Shown here piece after piece: positions 6,548-13,181 of a stretch of 15,913 bases of DNA; positions within the stretch are counted from its first letter, which is position 1, and each line of letters begins with the position of its first letter. The position numbers and the translations under genes are program-made. Origin of the DNA: DASPRG01 sp963796125 (GTDB lineage: Bacteria > Nitrospirota > Thermodesulfovibrionia > Thermodesulfovibrionales > SM23-35); NCBI GenBank assembly GCA_963796125.1, contig CAWCKM010000056.1, forward strand, positions 1 to 15,913. The letters run 5' to 3'. Below the pieces are notes generated by a model, which made no database searches, had not been told where the DNA came from, and saw only the letters and a list, made by a program, of their open reading frames with translations.

Positions 6548-6608
6548 TTAACTACCATTTTAACTACATTATTGACAATTAATAATTATGTAGTTAAAAT
6601 GTAGTTAA
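6548..6608. promoter_or_regulatory. Large palindromic candidate operator around the nucleotidyltransferase promoter
   Basis: ATTTTAACTACAT (6557-6569) and ATGTAGTTAAAAT (6588-6600) are perfect 13-base inverted arms 18 bases apart. An outer TTAACTAC (6548-6555) and GTAGTTAA (6601-6608) repeat the same word, so each side carries two tandem half-sites with one extra C on the left. The -35 element lies in the spacer and the -10 in the right arm. This suggests a repressor-binding site that would block RNA polymerase. The binding protein is unknown. Confidence 0.55.
6572..6600 (+). promoter_or_regulatory. Near-consensus sigma-70 promoter giving a leaderless or almost leaderless message
   Basis: TTGACA at 6572-6577, a 17-base spacer, then TAAAAT at 6595-6600. 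A transcript would start at about 6606-6608, only 3 to 5 bases before the ATG at 6611. There is no Shine-Dalgarno sequence between the -10 element and the ATG, which agrees with a leaderless message. Confidence 0.6.
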
Positions 6609-6610
6609 TT

Positions 6611-7570
6611 ATGGCTGTCGTCAGGAAAACCTTAGAGGAAAACTATATTTTTTTTGTCAGAGAACTTACGCGTATCAACGAGGAAATCAGCAAACTGCCA
6701 AGAGGAAGCGTCTCTGCCAAGAAGATCGGAAAATCAACATACTATTATCACCAGTGGAGAGAAGGAAAACAAGTAAAGTCTGTTTTGCTTGGGTTAGAGT
6801 CTTCGTCAGACTTAATCAAAGACATTAACAGAAGAAAAACGTTAGAAAATCAAAGGAGGGATATATTAGAAAACATAGCGGTTATTGCTAAGGCTATCGA
6901 TATCCAGGGTGTCACCGCCGAAGAGATAATGAAAGTATTTTCACAGAACGATATAAGAGTCACGCTTATCGGTTCGTATTGTCTTTCCGCTTTGAGAGAG
7001 AATATGGGATTTCATTTGCCGACTATTAAGACGCAGGACATGGATTTTCTTGTAAAAGTGCCTTACAAGGGAAAAGAGGTAGACATCGAATCAGTTCTTA
7101 AGCCCCTTGGTTTCTCTATAGGATTTAATCCTGATGGATCTACGTACTTCACCAATGGTGTTTTCAAGGTAGAATTCCTGATCCCGGAGAAAGGTAAAGG
7201 GATAGACAAAGCTATTTCGATTAAACCTCTGAAGGTTAAGGCTACGCCTTTAAGGTATCTTGAAATGCTCTTCGACCAACAAGTCAAGATAGAAAAAGAG
7301 GGCTATACATTTCTAATACCAAGTCCATGGATATTTGCATACCACAAAATTTTAATCTCAAAGAAAAGGAAATCAAGCGATAAGAAGGAAAAGGATATCT
7401 TGCAGGTGAATGCAATCTTACGGGAAATATTTAAAAGACCTGAAATGGTCAAAAAGGCTGTATTATATCTGGAAACCTTGCCTCCAAAATGGAGAAAAAT
7501 ATTCAGGACTTATATTGCAGAACATATTCCAAAAGTCTCATCGCAAAAAAGAACTTATGAATCACACTAA
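6611..7570 (+). CDS. Nucleotidyltransferase, GSU2403-like, with an extra N-terminal domain
   Basis: A 319-residue protein with two parts. Residues about 8-95 hold helices around LPRGSVSAKKIGKSTYYYHQ and the segment WREGKQVKSVLLG, a short module of the DUF6788-like kind (tentative). Residues about 96-275 form a polymerase-beta-like nucleotidyltransferase: LIGSYCLSAL (G121-S122), TQDMDFLV (D143 and D145 as metal ligands), VEFL (E189 as likely third carboxylate) and PSPWIFAYHKILIS, as in the GSU2403 family. Such proteins transfer a nucleotide to an unknown acceptor; relatives include AbiEii-type toxins and defence genes. The catalytic residues look complete. Its start fits the leaderless promoter and the N-terminal sequence. 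It follows vapC by 173 bases and overlaps the convergent proB 3' end by 9 bases. No HEPN or antitoxin partner gene is adjacent. Confidence 0.8.
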   Translation: MAVVRKTLEENYIFFVRELTRINEEISKLPRGSVSAKKIGKSTYYYHQWREGKQVKSVLLGLESSSDLIKDINRRKTLENQRRDILENIAVIAKAIDIQGVTAEEIMKVFSQNDIRVTLIGSYCLSALRENMGFHLPTIKTQDMDFLVKVPYKGKEVDIESVLKPLGFSIGFNPDGSTYFTNGVFKVEFLIPEKGKGIDKAISIKPLKVKATPLRYLEMLFDQQVKIEKEGYTFLIPSPWIFAYHKILISKKRKSSDKKEKDILQVNAILREIFKRPEMVKKAVLYLETLPPKWRKIFRTYIAEHIPKVSSQKRTYESH

Positions 7571-8659
7571 CACCAGATTATCCCGGTGTATGACCTCGTC
7601 TGAGTATTTGTAGCCCAGGACTTTTTCTATCTCGGATGTCTTCTTGCCTTTAATCCTTTCGACTTCAGAGAAGGAATAATTCGTCAGACCTTTTGCAATG
7701 CGGTTCCTTTTTGCATCAAGACAATACACTGAATCACCGATATCGAATTCGCCTTCAACCAGGACAATGCCGGAAGGGAGGAGGCTTTTCCCTCCCTGGA
7801 TGATAGCCTTCACTGCGCCATCATCAATAATAATGTTCCCTTTTGCACGACTGCTGTAAGCAATCCATCCTTTTCGTGAAGAAAGTTTTTCCTCTTTTGG
7901 TTTGAAAAGGGTACCAGAATGTTTCCCTTTGAGAAGTGAACAGAGGAGTCCCTCTTTTCTACCGTTGATTATATTGACGGTAACACCGTGGTTGAGTGCC
8001 TTCTTTGTTGCGAGAAGTTTTGAATACATGCCCCCTGTCCCAACAAGGCTTCCCGGACCTTTAGCCTTTGCCTCAAGTTCAGGAGTGATTTCTTCGACGT
8101 ATTCAATGATCTTTGCATCAGGACAAACCCTCGGATCATCGGAATATAATCCGTCAACATCGGAAAGAATAATAAGCCTTTCAGCCTCAATGAGGCTTGC
8201 AACAAGGGCAGCAAGGTTGTCATTATCACCAAATTTGATCTCTTCTGTGCTGACAGTATCGTTTTCATTGATGATGGGAATAACACCATATGCAAGAAGA
8301 GTCATCAGGGTATTTTTTGAGTTTATGTATCTCCTCCGGTCTGAGAAATCATCCCTTGTTAGAAGTACCTGTGCAACCTTCTTATGAAATTCGCTGAAAC
8401 TTTTTTCATACGCCCACATGAGGCTTGACTGCCCGATAGCTGCCGAGGCCTGTTTCAGTTTCACCTCTTTTGGCTTTTCCTTGAGGCCAAGCTTTTTCAT
8501 CCCTGCTGCGATTGCTCCTGAAGAGACTACAACAACTTCATAACCAAGATCTGCAAGGCATGCTATATCTTTAGCAATTAAATTGACACGCCTGGTATCG
8601 AGACCTTCTTTCGCATCTGTAAGTATATTGCTTCCTATCTTTACGACAATTCTTTTCAT
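7562..8659 (-). CDS. proB: Glutamate 5-kinase
   Basis: ProB phosphorylates glutamate to gamma-glutamyl phosphate, the first step of proline synthesis in the cytoplasm. The 365-residue protein has the amino-acid kinase fold, with KIGSNIL (7-13), VSSGAIAAG (45-53), the substrate-binding IINENDTVS (129-137), FGDNDNLAA and GTGGMYSK (207-214), then a C-terminal PUA domain from about residue 275 to the end. Length and motifs match complete family members. Its ATG overlaps the obgE stop by four bases (ATGA, 8656-8659), so translation is probably coupled. proA, usual next gene in many genomes, is not in the window; a plus-strand gene ends here instead. No terminator is visible after it. Confidence 0.96.
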   Translation of the reverse strand: MKRIVVKIGSNILTDAKEGLDTRRVNLIAKDIACLADLGYEVVVVSSGAIAAGMKKLGLKEKPKEVKLKQASAAIGQSSLMWAYEKSFSEFHKKVAQVLLTRDDFSDRRRYINSKNTLMTLLAYGVIPIINENDTVSTEEIKFGDNDNLAALVASLIEAERLIILSDVDGLYSDDPRVCPDAKIIEYVEEITPELEAKAKGPGSLVGTGGMYSKLLATKKALNHGVTVNIINGRKEGLLCSLLKGKHSGTLFKPKEEKLSSRKGWIAYSSRAKGNIIIDDGAVKAIIQGGKSLLPSGIVLVEGEFDIGDSVYCLDAKRNRIAKGLTNYSFSEVERIKGKKTSEIEKVLGYKYSDEVIHRDNLVLV

Positions 8660-9669
8660 ACCGTACCTTTTCTTTTCTCCTCTACTTTCACCGAAAGATA
8701 CGCTAAAAGCTCCTTGATTCCTTTCCCCGTAACTGCTGAAATTTCAAAGAAATCAATGCCATTAGTTTTGCAGTATCTTCTTAGTCTGTCAAGTCTCTTT
8801 TTGTCGGCAATATCAAGTTTTGTAGCTACAACTGCCTGGTATTTGTCGATGAGAGAAGGACTATACAATGCAAGTTCCCTGTTGATCTTCCTATAATTAT
8901 CCACGGGGTCTTCTACAGCCATAACTGATATATCAACTAAATGCAGAAGGATTGATGTTCGTTCAACATGCCTGAGGAACTGGAAACCGAGACCTGCTCC
9001 CTTATGTGCACCTTCTATTAATCCCGGAATATCAGCAACAACAAAACTTCTGAAGTCTTCGAGTTTTATCACACCAAGATTTGGCACAAGGGTTGTAAAG
9101 GGATAGTCAGCTATTTTTGGCCTGGCAGATGAGATAACTGATATGAGTGTCGATTTCCCTGCATTCGGCAGTCCTATTAAACCAACATCCGCAAGGAGTT
9201 TTAACTCAAAGATCAGCCATCGCTCTTCACCACTTTCACCCGGCTGTGCAAACCTTGGAGCCTTTCTGACAGGAGTTGCAAAGTGTGCATTCCCAAGCCC
9301 TCCCCTTCCACCTCTCGCTGCAATATAATAACTCCCATCCGTATCGAGATCTGCTATTATCTCTTCCTGATCCACCTCTTTGATAACTGTACCCACAGGC
9401 ACATGGATTATCAGGTCTTCACCATTTTTCCCATGCATTTTCTTCCCCATACCATGCTGACCACGACCTGCTTTATATTCACGTTTATATTTCTGGTCAA
9501 GCAAGGTATTGAGTTTACTGGTTGCTTTTATGATGACATGGCCTCCCCGCCCGCCGTCACCACCATTAGGGCCGCCTCTGGGTACATATTTTTCTCTCCT
9601 GAAGCTGACGCATCCCCTCCCGCCATCCCCGGCTTTTACATGTATCTTTGCGTAATCAACGAATTGCAT
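8656..9669 (-). CDS. obgE: Obg family GTPase ObgE/CgtA
   Basis: Obg is a ribosome-associated GTPase for 50S assembly and stringent/stress control. The 337-residue protein has the glycine-rich Obg fold (about 1-157; GDGGRGCVSFRREKYVPRGG and GGRGGLGNAHF) and the G domain (158-330): G1 GLPNAGKST (166-174), switch I TT (192-193), G3 DIPGLIEGA (213-221), and G5 SAVTGKG (311-317). At the G4 place it reads TKLD (283-286) where NKxD is usual. It has no C-terminal OCT domain, as in many short Obg proteins. The ribosome binding site GAGGTG is 4 bases before the ATG. A damaged copy of its 5' end lies upstream at 9982-10138. Confidence 0.97.
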   Translation of the reverse strand: MQFVDYAKIHVKAGDGGRGCVSFRREKYVPRGGPNGGDGGRGGHVIIKATSKLNTLLDQKYKREYKAGRGQHGMGKKMHGKNGEDLIIHVPVGTVIKEVDQEEIIADLDTDGSYYIAARGGRGGLGNAHFATPVRKAPRFAQPGESGEERWLIFELKLLADVGLIGLPNAGKSTLISVISSARPKIADYPFTTLVPNLGVIKLEDFRSFVVADIPGLIEGAHKGAGLGFQFLRHVERTSILLHLVDISVMAVEDPVDNYRKINRELALYSPSLIDKYQAVVATKLDIADKKRLDRLRRYCKTNGIDFFEISAVTGKGIKELLAYLSVKVEEKRKGTV

Positions 9670-9745
9670 AACACCTCAGTTAGATTAATGCAGATGTTGT
9701 GAAAAAATTTATTTTTCGATACCTCAGTGTACCTTTAATAATAAC
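9581..9745 (-). repeat. Duplicated segment, intact copy (obgE leader and first ~30 codons)
   Basis: This stretch aligns over about 160 bases with 9982-10138. Both share the core AATCAACGAATTGCATAACA (the obgE start read on the opposite strand), the TGTATCTTTG coding segment, TATTTTTCGATAC and GTGTACCTTTA upstream. The copies differ by scattered substitutions and small indels, so the duplication is not recent. Confidence 0.8.
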
Positions 9746-9765
9746 TGTTGGAATATTTTTGTGAA
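9738..9765 (-). promoter_or_regulatory. Candidate obgE-proB promoter
   Basis: On the minus strand TTCACA (9765-9760), a 16-base spacer and TATTAT (9743-9738) are found about 70 bases before the obgE ATG. A separate promoter is expected because a strong terminator follows rpmA. The -35 match is weak. Confidence 0.28.
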
Positions 9766-9840
9766 TGAACAAATAAAGATATCTCAATAATCTTATCGAG
9801 TTATAACAGTCTCACAGCATAGTAAAGACCATCATGTCTT

Positions 9841-9929
9841 CACCTCAGCCCTTCATCCCCTCCCGTCAAGGGAGAGGGGATGATAATTAGCTCCTCTCCC
9901 CTGAGGGAGAAGGCAAGGGTGAGGGGGTG
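9841..9929. repeat. CCCTCTCC-type double hairpin element
   Basis: Two adjacent hairpins are visible. ATCCCCTCCC (9855-9864) pairs with GGGAGAGGGGAT (9870-9881), with two unpaired bases. TCTCCC (9895-9900) pairs perfectly with GGGAGA (9905-9910) across CTGA. Flanking CACC and GGTG give weak outer arms. It resembles widespread intergenic CCCTCTCC/GGAGAGGG repeats and separates the two copies of the obgE leader. Confidence 0.6.
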
Positions 9930-9981
9930 TGGTTTTATGATTATGGCTCCTCGACGATAAATAAATTTCTGAACAATGTCT

Positions 9982-10138
9982 GGTACATGACTTTCATACC
10001 TGAACACGCACCCTCTCGCACCCGGCTTTAATGTATCTTTGCTAATCAACGAATTGCATAACACCTAGTAAGACTAAAGCAGTGTTGTCAGAATAAAATG
10101 TATTTTTCGATACTCGTTAGTGTACCTTTACTAAGACG
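9982..10138 (-). pseudogene. Truncated, decayed second copy of the obgE 5' end
   Basis: Read on the minus strand, the start ATG at 10057-10059 is preceded by AGGTGTT exactly as in obgE. The coding part begins MQFVD, then meets a TAG stop where obgE has the next Tyr codon. Allowing small indels it continues as AKIH.KAG, then GARGCVFRYESHVP against GDGGRGCVSFRREKYVP in obgE. Similarity ends after about 30 codons. A 74-codon open frame covers this piece in part, but it runs on into the CCCTCTCC repeat and is not a gene. Between 9670 and 10323 the sequence holds only the obgE leader, this fragment, two repeats and the rpmA terminator. Confidence 0.8.
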
Positions 10139-10160
10139 GCTATAAGTAAAGCTACATAGA

Positions 10161-10226
10161 TGTCATTCCCGCATGTCGGGAATCTTTCTGAAAAACCAGA
10201 AGGATTGCGGACAAGCCGCAATGACA
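10161..10226. repeat. REP-like double hairpin, copy 2
   Basis: ATTCCCG (10165-10171), loop CATGT, CGGGAAT (10177-10183) and ATTGCGG (10204-10210), loop ACAAG, CCGCAAT (10216-10222) form two facing hairpins, bounded by TGTCAT and ATGACA. Spacing and skeleton equal those of the copy at 1981-2041, but the right-hand stem has different bases on both sides. Confidence 0.8.
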
Positions 10227-10273
10227 GAAAGTGATAATGATGTCGCCTTACTAATGAACTCATTAGTAATAAC

Positions 10274-10298
10274 AAAAAAGGCGGGCCAAAGGCCCGCC
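10274..10298 (-). terminator. Rho-independent terminator after rpmA
   Basis: On the minus strand GGCGGGCC, loop TTT, GGCCCGCC is followed by TTTTTT. The 8-pair GC-only stem (10280-10287 with 10291-10298) and the T run (10274-10279) make this a strong intrinsic terminator 25 bases after the rpmA stop. It closes the long minus-strand run that starts upstream of rplI. Confidence 0.92.
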
Positions 10299-10323
10299 TC
10301 ATGTTTTCAATTTTCAATGCTTT

Positions 10324-10596
10324 CTATTGGACTGTTGGTTGTTCTACCGGATAAACACTTATCTGTAATCTCGTCCTGTCTTTCCTCTCGAAATTCACTA
10401 CCCCGTCGATCTTTGCAAAAAGGCTGTCATCTGAACCTTTGCCAACATTGAAACCGGGATGGAATTTTGTGCCCCTTTGTCTTACCAGTATATTACCCGC
10501 ACGGACAAATTGTCCGCCAAATCTCTTGACCCCAAGGCGTTTAGACTCACTGTCGCGCCCATTCCGTGAACTACCCACGCCTTTCTTATGTGCCAT
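10324..10596 (-). CDS. rpmA: 50S ribosomal protein L27
   Basis: L27 is a large-subunit protein whose N-terminus reaches the peptidyl transferase centre. The 90-residue product starts MAHKKGVGSSRNGRDSESKR and continues RLGVKRFGGQFVRAGNILVRQRGT and FHPG.NVG, the L27 signature. The N-terminus starts directly at AHKKG, so there is no Firmicutes-type cleavable extension. The C-terminal segment FERKDRTRLQISVYPVEQ is a little longer than the minimal family. It follows rplU by one base, with the TAG/TGA-side ribosome binding site GGAGGA inside the rplU 3' end. Confidence 0.98.
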   Translation of the reverse strand: MAHKKGVGSSRNGRDSESKRLGVKRFGGQFVRAGNILVRQRGTKFHPGFNVGKGSDDSLFAKIDGVVNFERKDRTRLQISVYPVEQPTVQ

Positions 10597-10597
10597 G

Positions 10598-10915
10598 CTA
10601 TCCTCCCAAAACTATTTCTTTTATCTTCAGAGAAGTATAATGCTGCCGGTGTCCCCGGAGTTTTCTGGAAGACTTACGGGGTCTCTGTTTAAAAACCAAT
10701 ACCTTTTTTGCCTTCCCTATATCATCAACGGTAGCCAGAACCTTCGCACCGCTGACATAAGGAGAACCATATATACTCCTGTCATCCTGAGAAACCATAA
10801 GAACCTTGTCGAGAACAATTTCGGAGCCTTTCTCATGAGAGAGTTTTTCTACTCTCAGGGTATCACCAGGGGTAACCTTATATTGTTTTCCGCCACTTTC
10901 AACTATTGCATACAT
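10598..10915 (-). CDS. rplU: 50S ribosomal protein L21
   Basis: L21 binds 23S rRNA in the large subunit. The product contains MYAIVESGGKQYKVTPGDTL, GAKVLATV and FKQRPRKSSRKLRGHRQHYT, the family signature near the C-terminus. I place the start at the ATG 10913-10915 because it gives 105 residues, the normal length beginning MYAIVE. An ATG six codons upstream (10933) would add MVFYIA and cannot be excluded. Neither has a clear Shine-Dalgarno sequence, possibly because translation is coupled to the PilZ gene ending 41 bases upstream. rplU-rpmA order is the usual one. Confidence 0.94.
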   Translation of the reverse strand: MYAIVESGGKQYKVTPGDTLRVEKLSHEKGSEIVLDKVLMVSQDDRSIYGSPYVSGAKVLATVDDIGKAKKVLVFKQRPRKSSRKLRGHRQHYTSLKIKEIVLGG

Positions 10916-10956
10916 AGCTATATAAAATACCATAAGAAAAAAGAAAAAAACAAGAA

Positions 10957-11634
10957 CTATGATTTTTCAAGGGCATTGAGGAAATGCTTCAATAATTCCC
11001 TGTCTTCATCAGAAATTTCAATAAACTCAACCCCCATTTTATATTTAGTTAGATTCTCGAAGGGAATCTCTACACACGTAACAATCCTGCCTTTCATGTT
11101 CACCGTTCCTTCATTCAGCCAAAATTCCATATCGTGCGTAGAGTCAGGGTCAAGAGGATGCTCTGTTTCAATCTCCATTCCGGATATGCTAATCTTTTTC
11201 AGATCAAACCCATACGGATAAGCAACCTTTATGTTATCAGAGGCGACGAGCTTATACCTCACTCCTGATCTTCTCTCAGGGGTCCTCACTTTGTTCTCTT
11301 CGATAAAATTCATGAGTGTGTCTGCCTTTTTTTCCATGATGCCGACAAATTTCACCCCAGCCTTATATATGGGAATTAATTCCCCGGATCTTCTCTTCTC
11401 TGAGCGGGTTAACTTAGACCATGTCACGAACCCGTTTACGCTTAAAGGAGTACCTTTATAATCAATCCTGAATCTGTATTCTCCGTTCACCTCAAGCCTG
11501 TTTGTTGTCTCTATGGCTGCCCCGTCAATACTGATATTAATGACATTCAGGTCTGAAAGATAATGCACATTGCCACGGACTCCTTCAACAGCATATCTCT
11601 TGTCTGTTCTCCTCTCGACAAATCTTTCTTTCAT
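10957..11634 (-). CDS. Tandem PilZ-domain protein A
   Basis: A 225-residue soluble protein with two PilZ domains, which bind cyclic di-GMP and pass the signal to motility, adhesion or secretion systems. Domain 1 has RTDKR (R9, R13; the RxxxR motif) and NISIDG (33-38; the [DN]xSxxG motif). Domain 2 has RSGVR (122-126) and KISISG (147-152), where the first D/N is replaced by lysine. GVKFVGI and GVEFIEISDEDR are the closing beta strands of each. A ribosome binding site GAGGGG precedes the ATG. It is a paralogue of the next gene and was probably created by tandem duplication. Its partner and output are unknown. Confidence 0.85.
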   Translation of the reverse strand: MKERFVERRTDKRYAVEGVRGNVHYLSDLNVINISIDGAAIETTNRLEVNGEYRFRIDYKGTPLSVNGFVTWSKLTRSEKRRSGELIPIYKAGVKFVGIMEKKADTLMNFIEENKVRTPERRSGVRYKLVASDNIKVAYPYGFDLKKISISGMEIETEHPLDPDSTHDMEFWLNEGTVNMKGRIVTCVEIPFENLTKYKMGVEFIEISDEDRELLKHFLNALEKS

Positions 11635-11679
11635 AGTTTTCCCCTCAGTATAATTCCTGCATATCCTATCAACTTATAA

Positions 11680-12348
11680 TTATTCAAGGGTATCAAGGAA
11701 ATGCCTTAGTAACTCCCTGTCTTCATCAGAAATTTCAGTAAACTCCACTCCCATATGATATGTTGTCGCATTCTCTGATGGAACCTCTGCGCACGTAACA
11801 ATCCTCCCGGTAAGAGTCACAACTTTTTCGTTCAGTGCAAGTTCCATCTCATGCCTGGAGTCAGGATCAAGAGGATGTTCTGTTTCAATCTCCATTCCGG
11901 ATAGGCTTATTTTCTTAACAAAATACTCATAAGGATAACCAACTGTTATGCTCCGGGCTGCAGCGATCTTACACCTCACACCTCCTAACCTTCTTTCAGG
12001 TGTTTCCACTTTGTTGTCTTCGATAAAGCTCATAAGTATAATTGCCTTTTCATCCAGGGTATCAATGAATTTCACCCCGGATCTATAAATGGGAACCAGA
12101 TCCCCTGTTTCTGTCTTCTCTGATTGAATTAACTGTGACCAAACCACAAGTCCTTTTGCGCGTAACGGGTTGCCTTTATAATCAATTTTAAAATTGTACT
12201 CTCTGTTCACATCAAGCCTCTTTTTTGTTTCTATAGCTGCTCCGTCAACACTAATGTTAATGAGCTTCAGGTCTGCAAGAAAACGCACATTCCCCCTGAC
12301 TCCATCAACAGTATATCTCTTGTATCTTCTTCTTTCTCTTTCGCCCAT
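11680..12348 (-). CDS. Tandem PilZ-domain protein B (paralogue of A)
   Basis: A 222-residue paralogue of the neighbouring PilZ protein; most of the length aligns directly (for example NISVDGAAIET, SGMEIETEHPLDPDS, EFTEISDEDRELL). Domain 1 keeps RRYKR (R7, R11) and NISVDG (31-36). In domain 2 the arginine motif reads RRLGGVR (119-125): one extra residue breaks the RxxxR spacing, and KISLSG again lacks the usual D/N. Domain 2 may therefore no longer bind cyclic di-GMP, leaving a structural role. The ribosome binding site is CAGGGA 8 bases before the ATG. It lies 29 bases after amrB and 45 before the other paralogue. Confidence 0.83.
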   Translation of the reverse strand: MGERERRRYKRYTVDGVRGNVRFLADLKLINISVDGAAIETKKRLDVNREYNFKIDYKGNPLRAKGLVVWSQLIQSEKTETGDLVPIYRSGVKFIDTLDEKAIILMSFIEDNKVETPERRLGGVRCKIAAARSITVGYPYEYFVKKISLSGMEIETEHPLDPDSRHEMELALNEKVVTLTGRIVTCAEVPSENATTYHMGVEFTEISDEDRELLRHFLDTLE

Positions 12349-12377
12349 AATTATTCCCTGAATGAATTGCTGTTTTC

Positions 12378-13181
12378 CTACCTTAGTACAATTCCTGCGT
12401 ATCCGACAACATGTTCATAATCTCCGCTTACCTCTGCAGAAGTCATATATTTAATCAGCCGTGCAGATTGCGCACCGAGTACTTTTGCAGCAAAAAGCAT
12501 CACCGTAACAGGAATATACCCGCACATGGATATCCTCTCTTTTTCAACTGTTTCATAGAGACCTTCAGGATCAAGAGACAGTATCCGATCTATAGCTTTT
12601 CTATCTTTTTCTCTTGCAACATCATCAGGTATATAATGGCTCATGTCCGAACTTGCCACAATGACGACAGATGAACCGATATCTTTTACCGCCCTTGCTA
12701 TGCCCTCCCCGATGACCCTGCACTCCTGAACAGAAGCAGAAAGAACAACAATGGGTACGATCTTTGTATCTTTTGAGAAATAGGCAATAAAGGGGAGCTG
12801 GACCTCAAGTGAATGTTCAAACATATGCGCCTTCGTATCTTTTGTCACAAGAGGGACATACATGGAAATCTTGTGTGAAATTTTTTCATCAATACGGAAA
12901 ACGCCCGTCGGAATCTCCCATTCACCCGATGCCATCAGGGATACCGGTGCACCGAGACCTGTGTGATTGGGACCTATGAGAATAACTGTCTCAGGAAAAT
13001 CTATAGAAGAATAAACTGCCCCTGCTACAGGGCCCGAGTATATTAAACCTGCATGGGGTGATACAACGGCTATTACTTTTTCCCTGCGCGCATTTTTGTC
13101 AATATAGTTCTCAACCTGTTGCTGTAATTTGGATGAGCTGCCATGATAAAATTGACCAGCAACTGCAGGGGGCCTTTTCAA
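12378..13181 (-). CDS. amrB: AmmeMemoRadiSam system protein B (MEMO1 family)
   Basis: A 267-residue MEMO-family protein, fold related to LigB-type non-haem iron dioxygenases. Conserved positions are visible: RPPAVAGQFY at the N-terminus, SPHAG (H43), GPNHTG (H73), FEHSLEVQLPF (E122, H123), SSDMSHY (H182) and MCGYIP (C220), the candidate metal site. Its bacterial function is unsettled; it is often linked with AmrA and a radical SAM protein, neither of which is in this window. The start is a TTG at 13179-13181 overlapping the dnaB stop as TTGA, with GAGGAAGAGGAAG just upstream, so translation is coupled to dnaB. Confidence 0.92.
   Translation of the reverse strand: MKRPPAVAGQFYHGSSSKLQQQVENYIDKNARREKVIAVVSPHAGLIYSGPVAGAVYSSIDFPETVILIGPNHTGLGAPVSLMASGEWEIPTGVFRIDEKISHKISMYVPLVTKDTKAHMFEHSLEVQLPFIAYFSKDTKIVPIVVLSASVQECRVIGEGIARAVKDIGSSVVIVASSDMSHYIPDDVAREKDRKAIDRILSLDPEGLYETVEKERISMCGYIPVTVMLFAAKVLGAQSARLIKYMTSAEVSGDYEHVVGYAGIVLR

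Noticed and set aside
6548..6608. Terminal inverted repeat of an insertion sequence or an attachment site
   Set aside because: There is no transposase or integrase nearby, and both arms are on one side of the gene with the promoter between them, which fits an operator better.
7902..8387. Open frame of 161 codons on the plus strand
   Set aside because: Antisense to proB; a shadow of its codon pattern.
9283..9702. Open frame of 139 codons on the plus strand
   Set aside because: Antisense to the glycine-rich N-domain of obgE, whose composition readily leaves the other strand open.
9840..10064. 74-codon minus-strand frame as a gene
   Set aside because: It only partly follows the obgE-like fragment in frame and then runs into the CCCTCTCC repeat; treated as part of the truncated obgE copy.
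10439..11221. Open frame of 260 codons on the plus strand
   Set aside because: It lies opposite rpmA, rplU and a PilZ gene, which have clear family signatures on the minus strand; the plus-strand protein has no recognisable motif or ribosome binding site.
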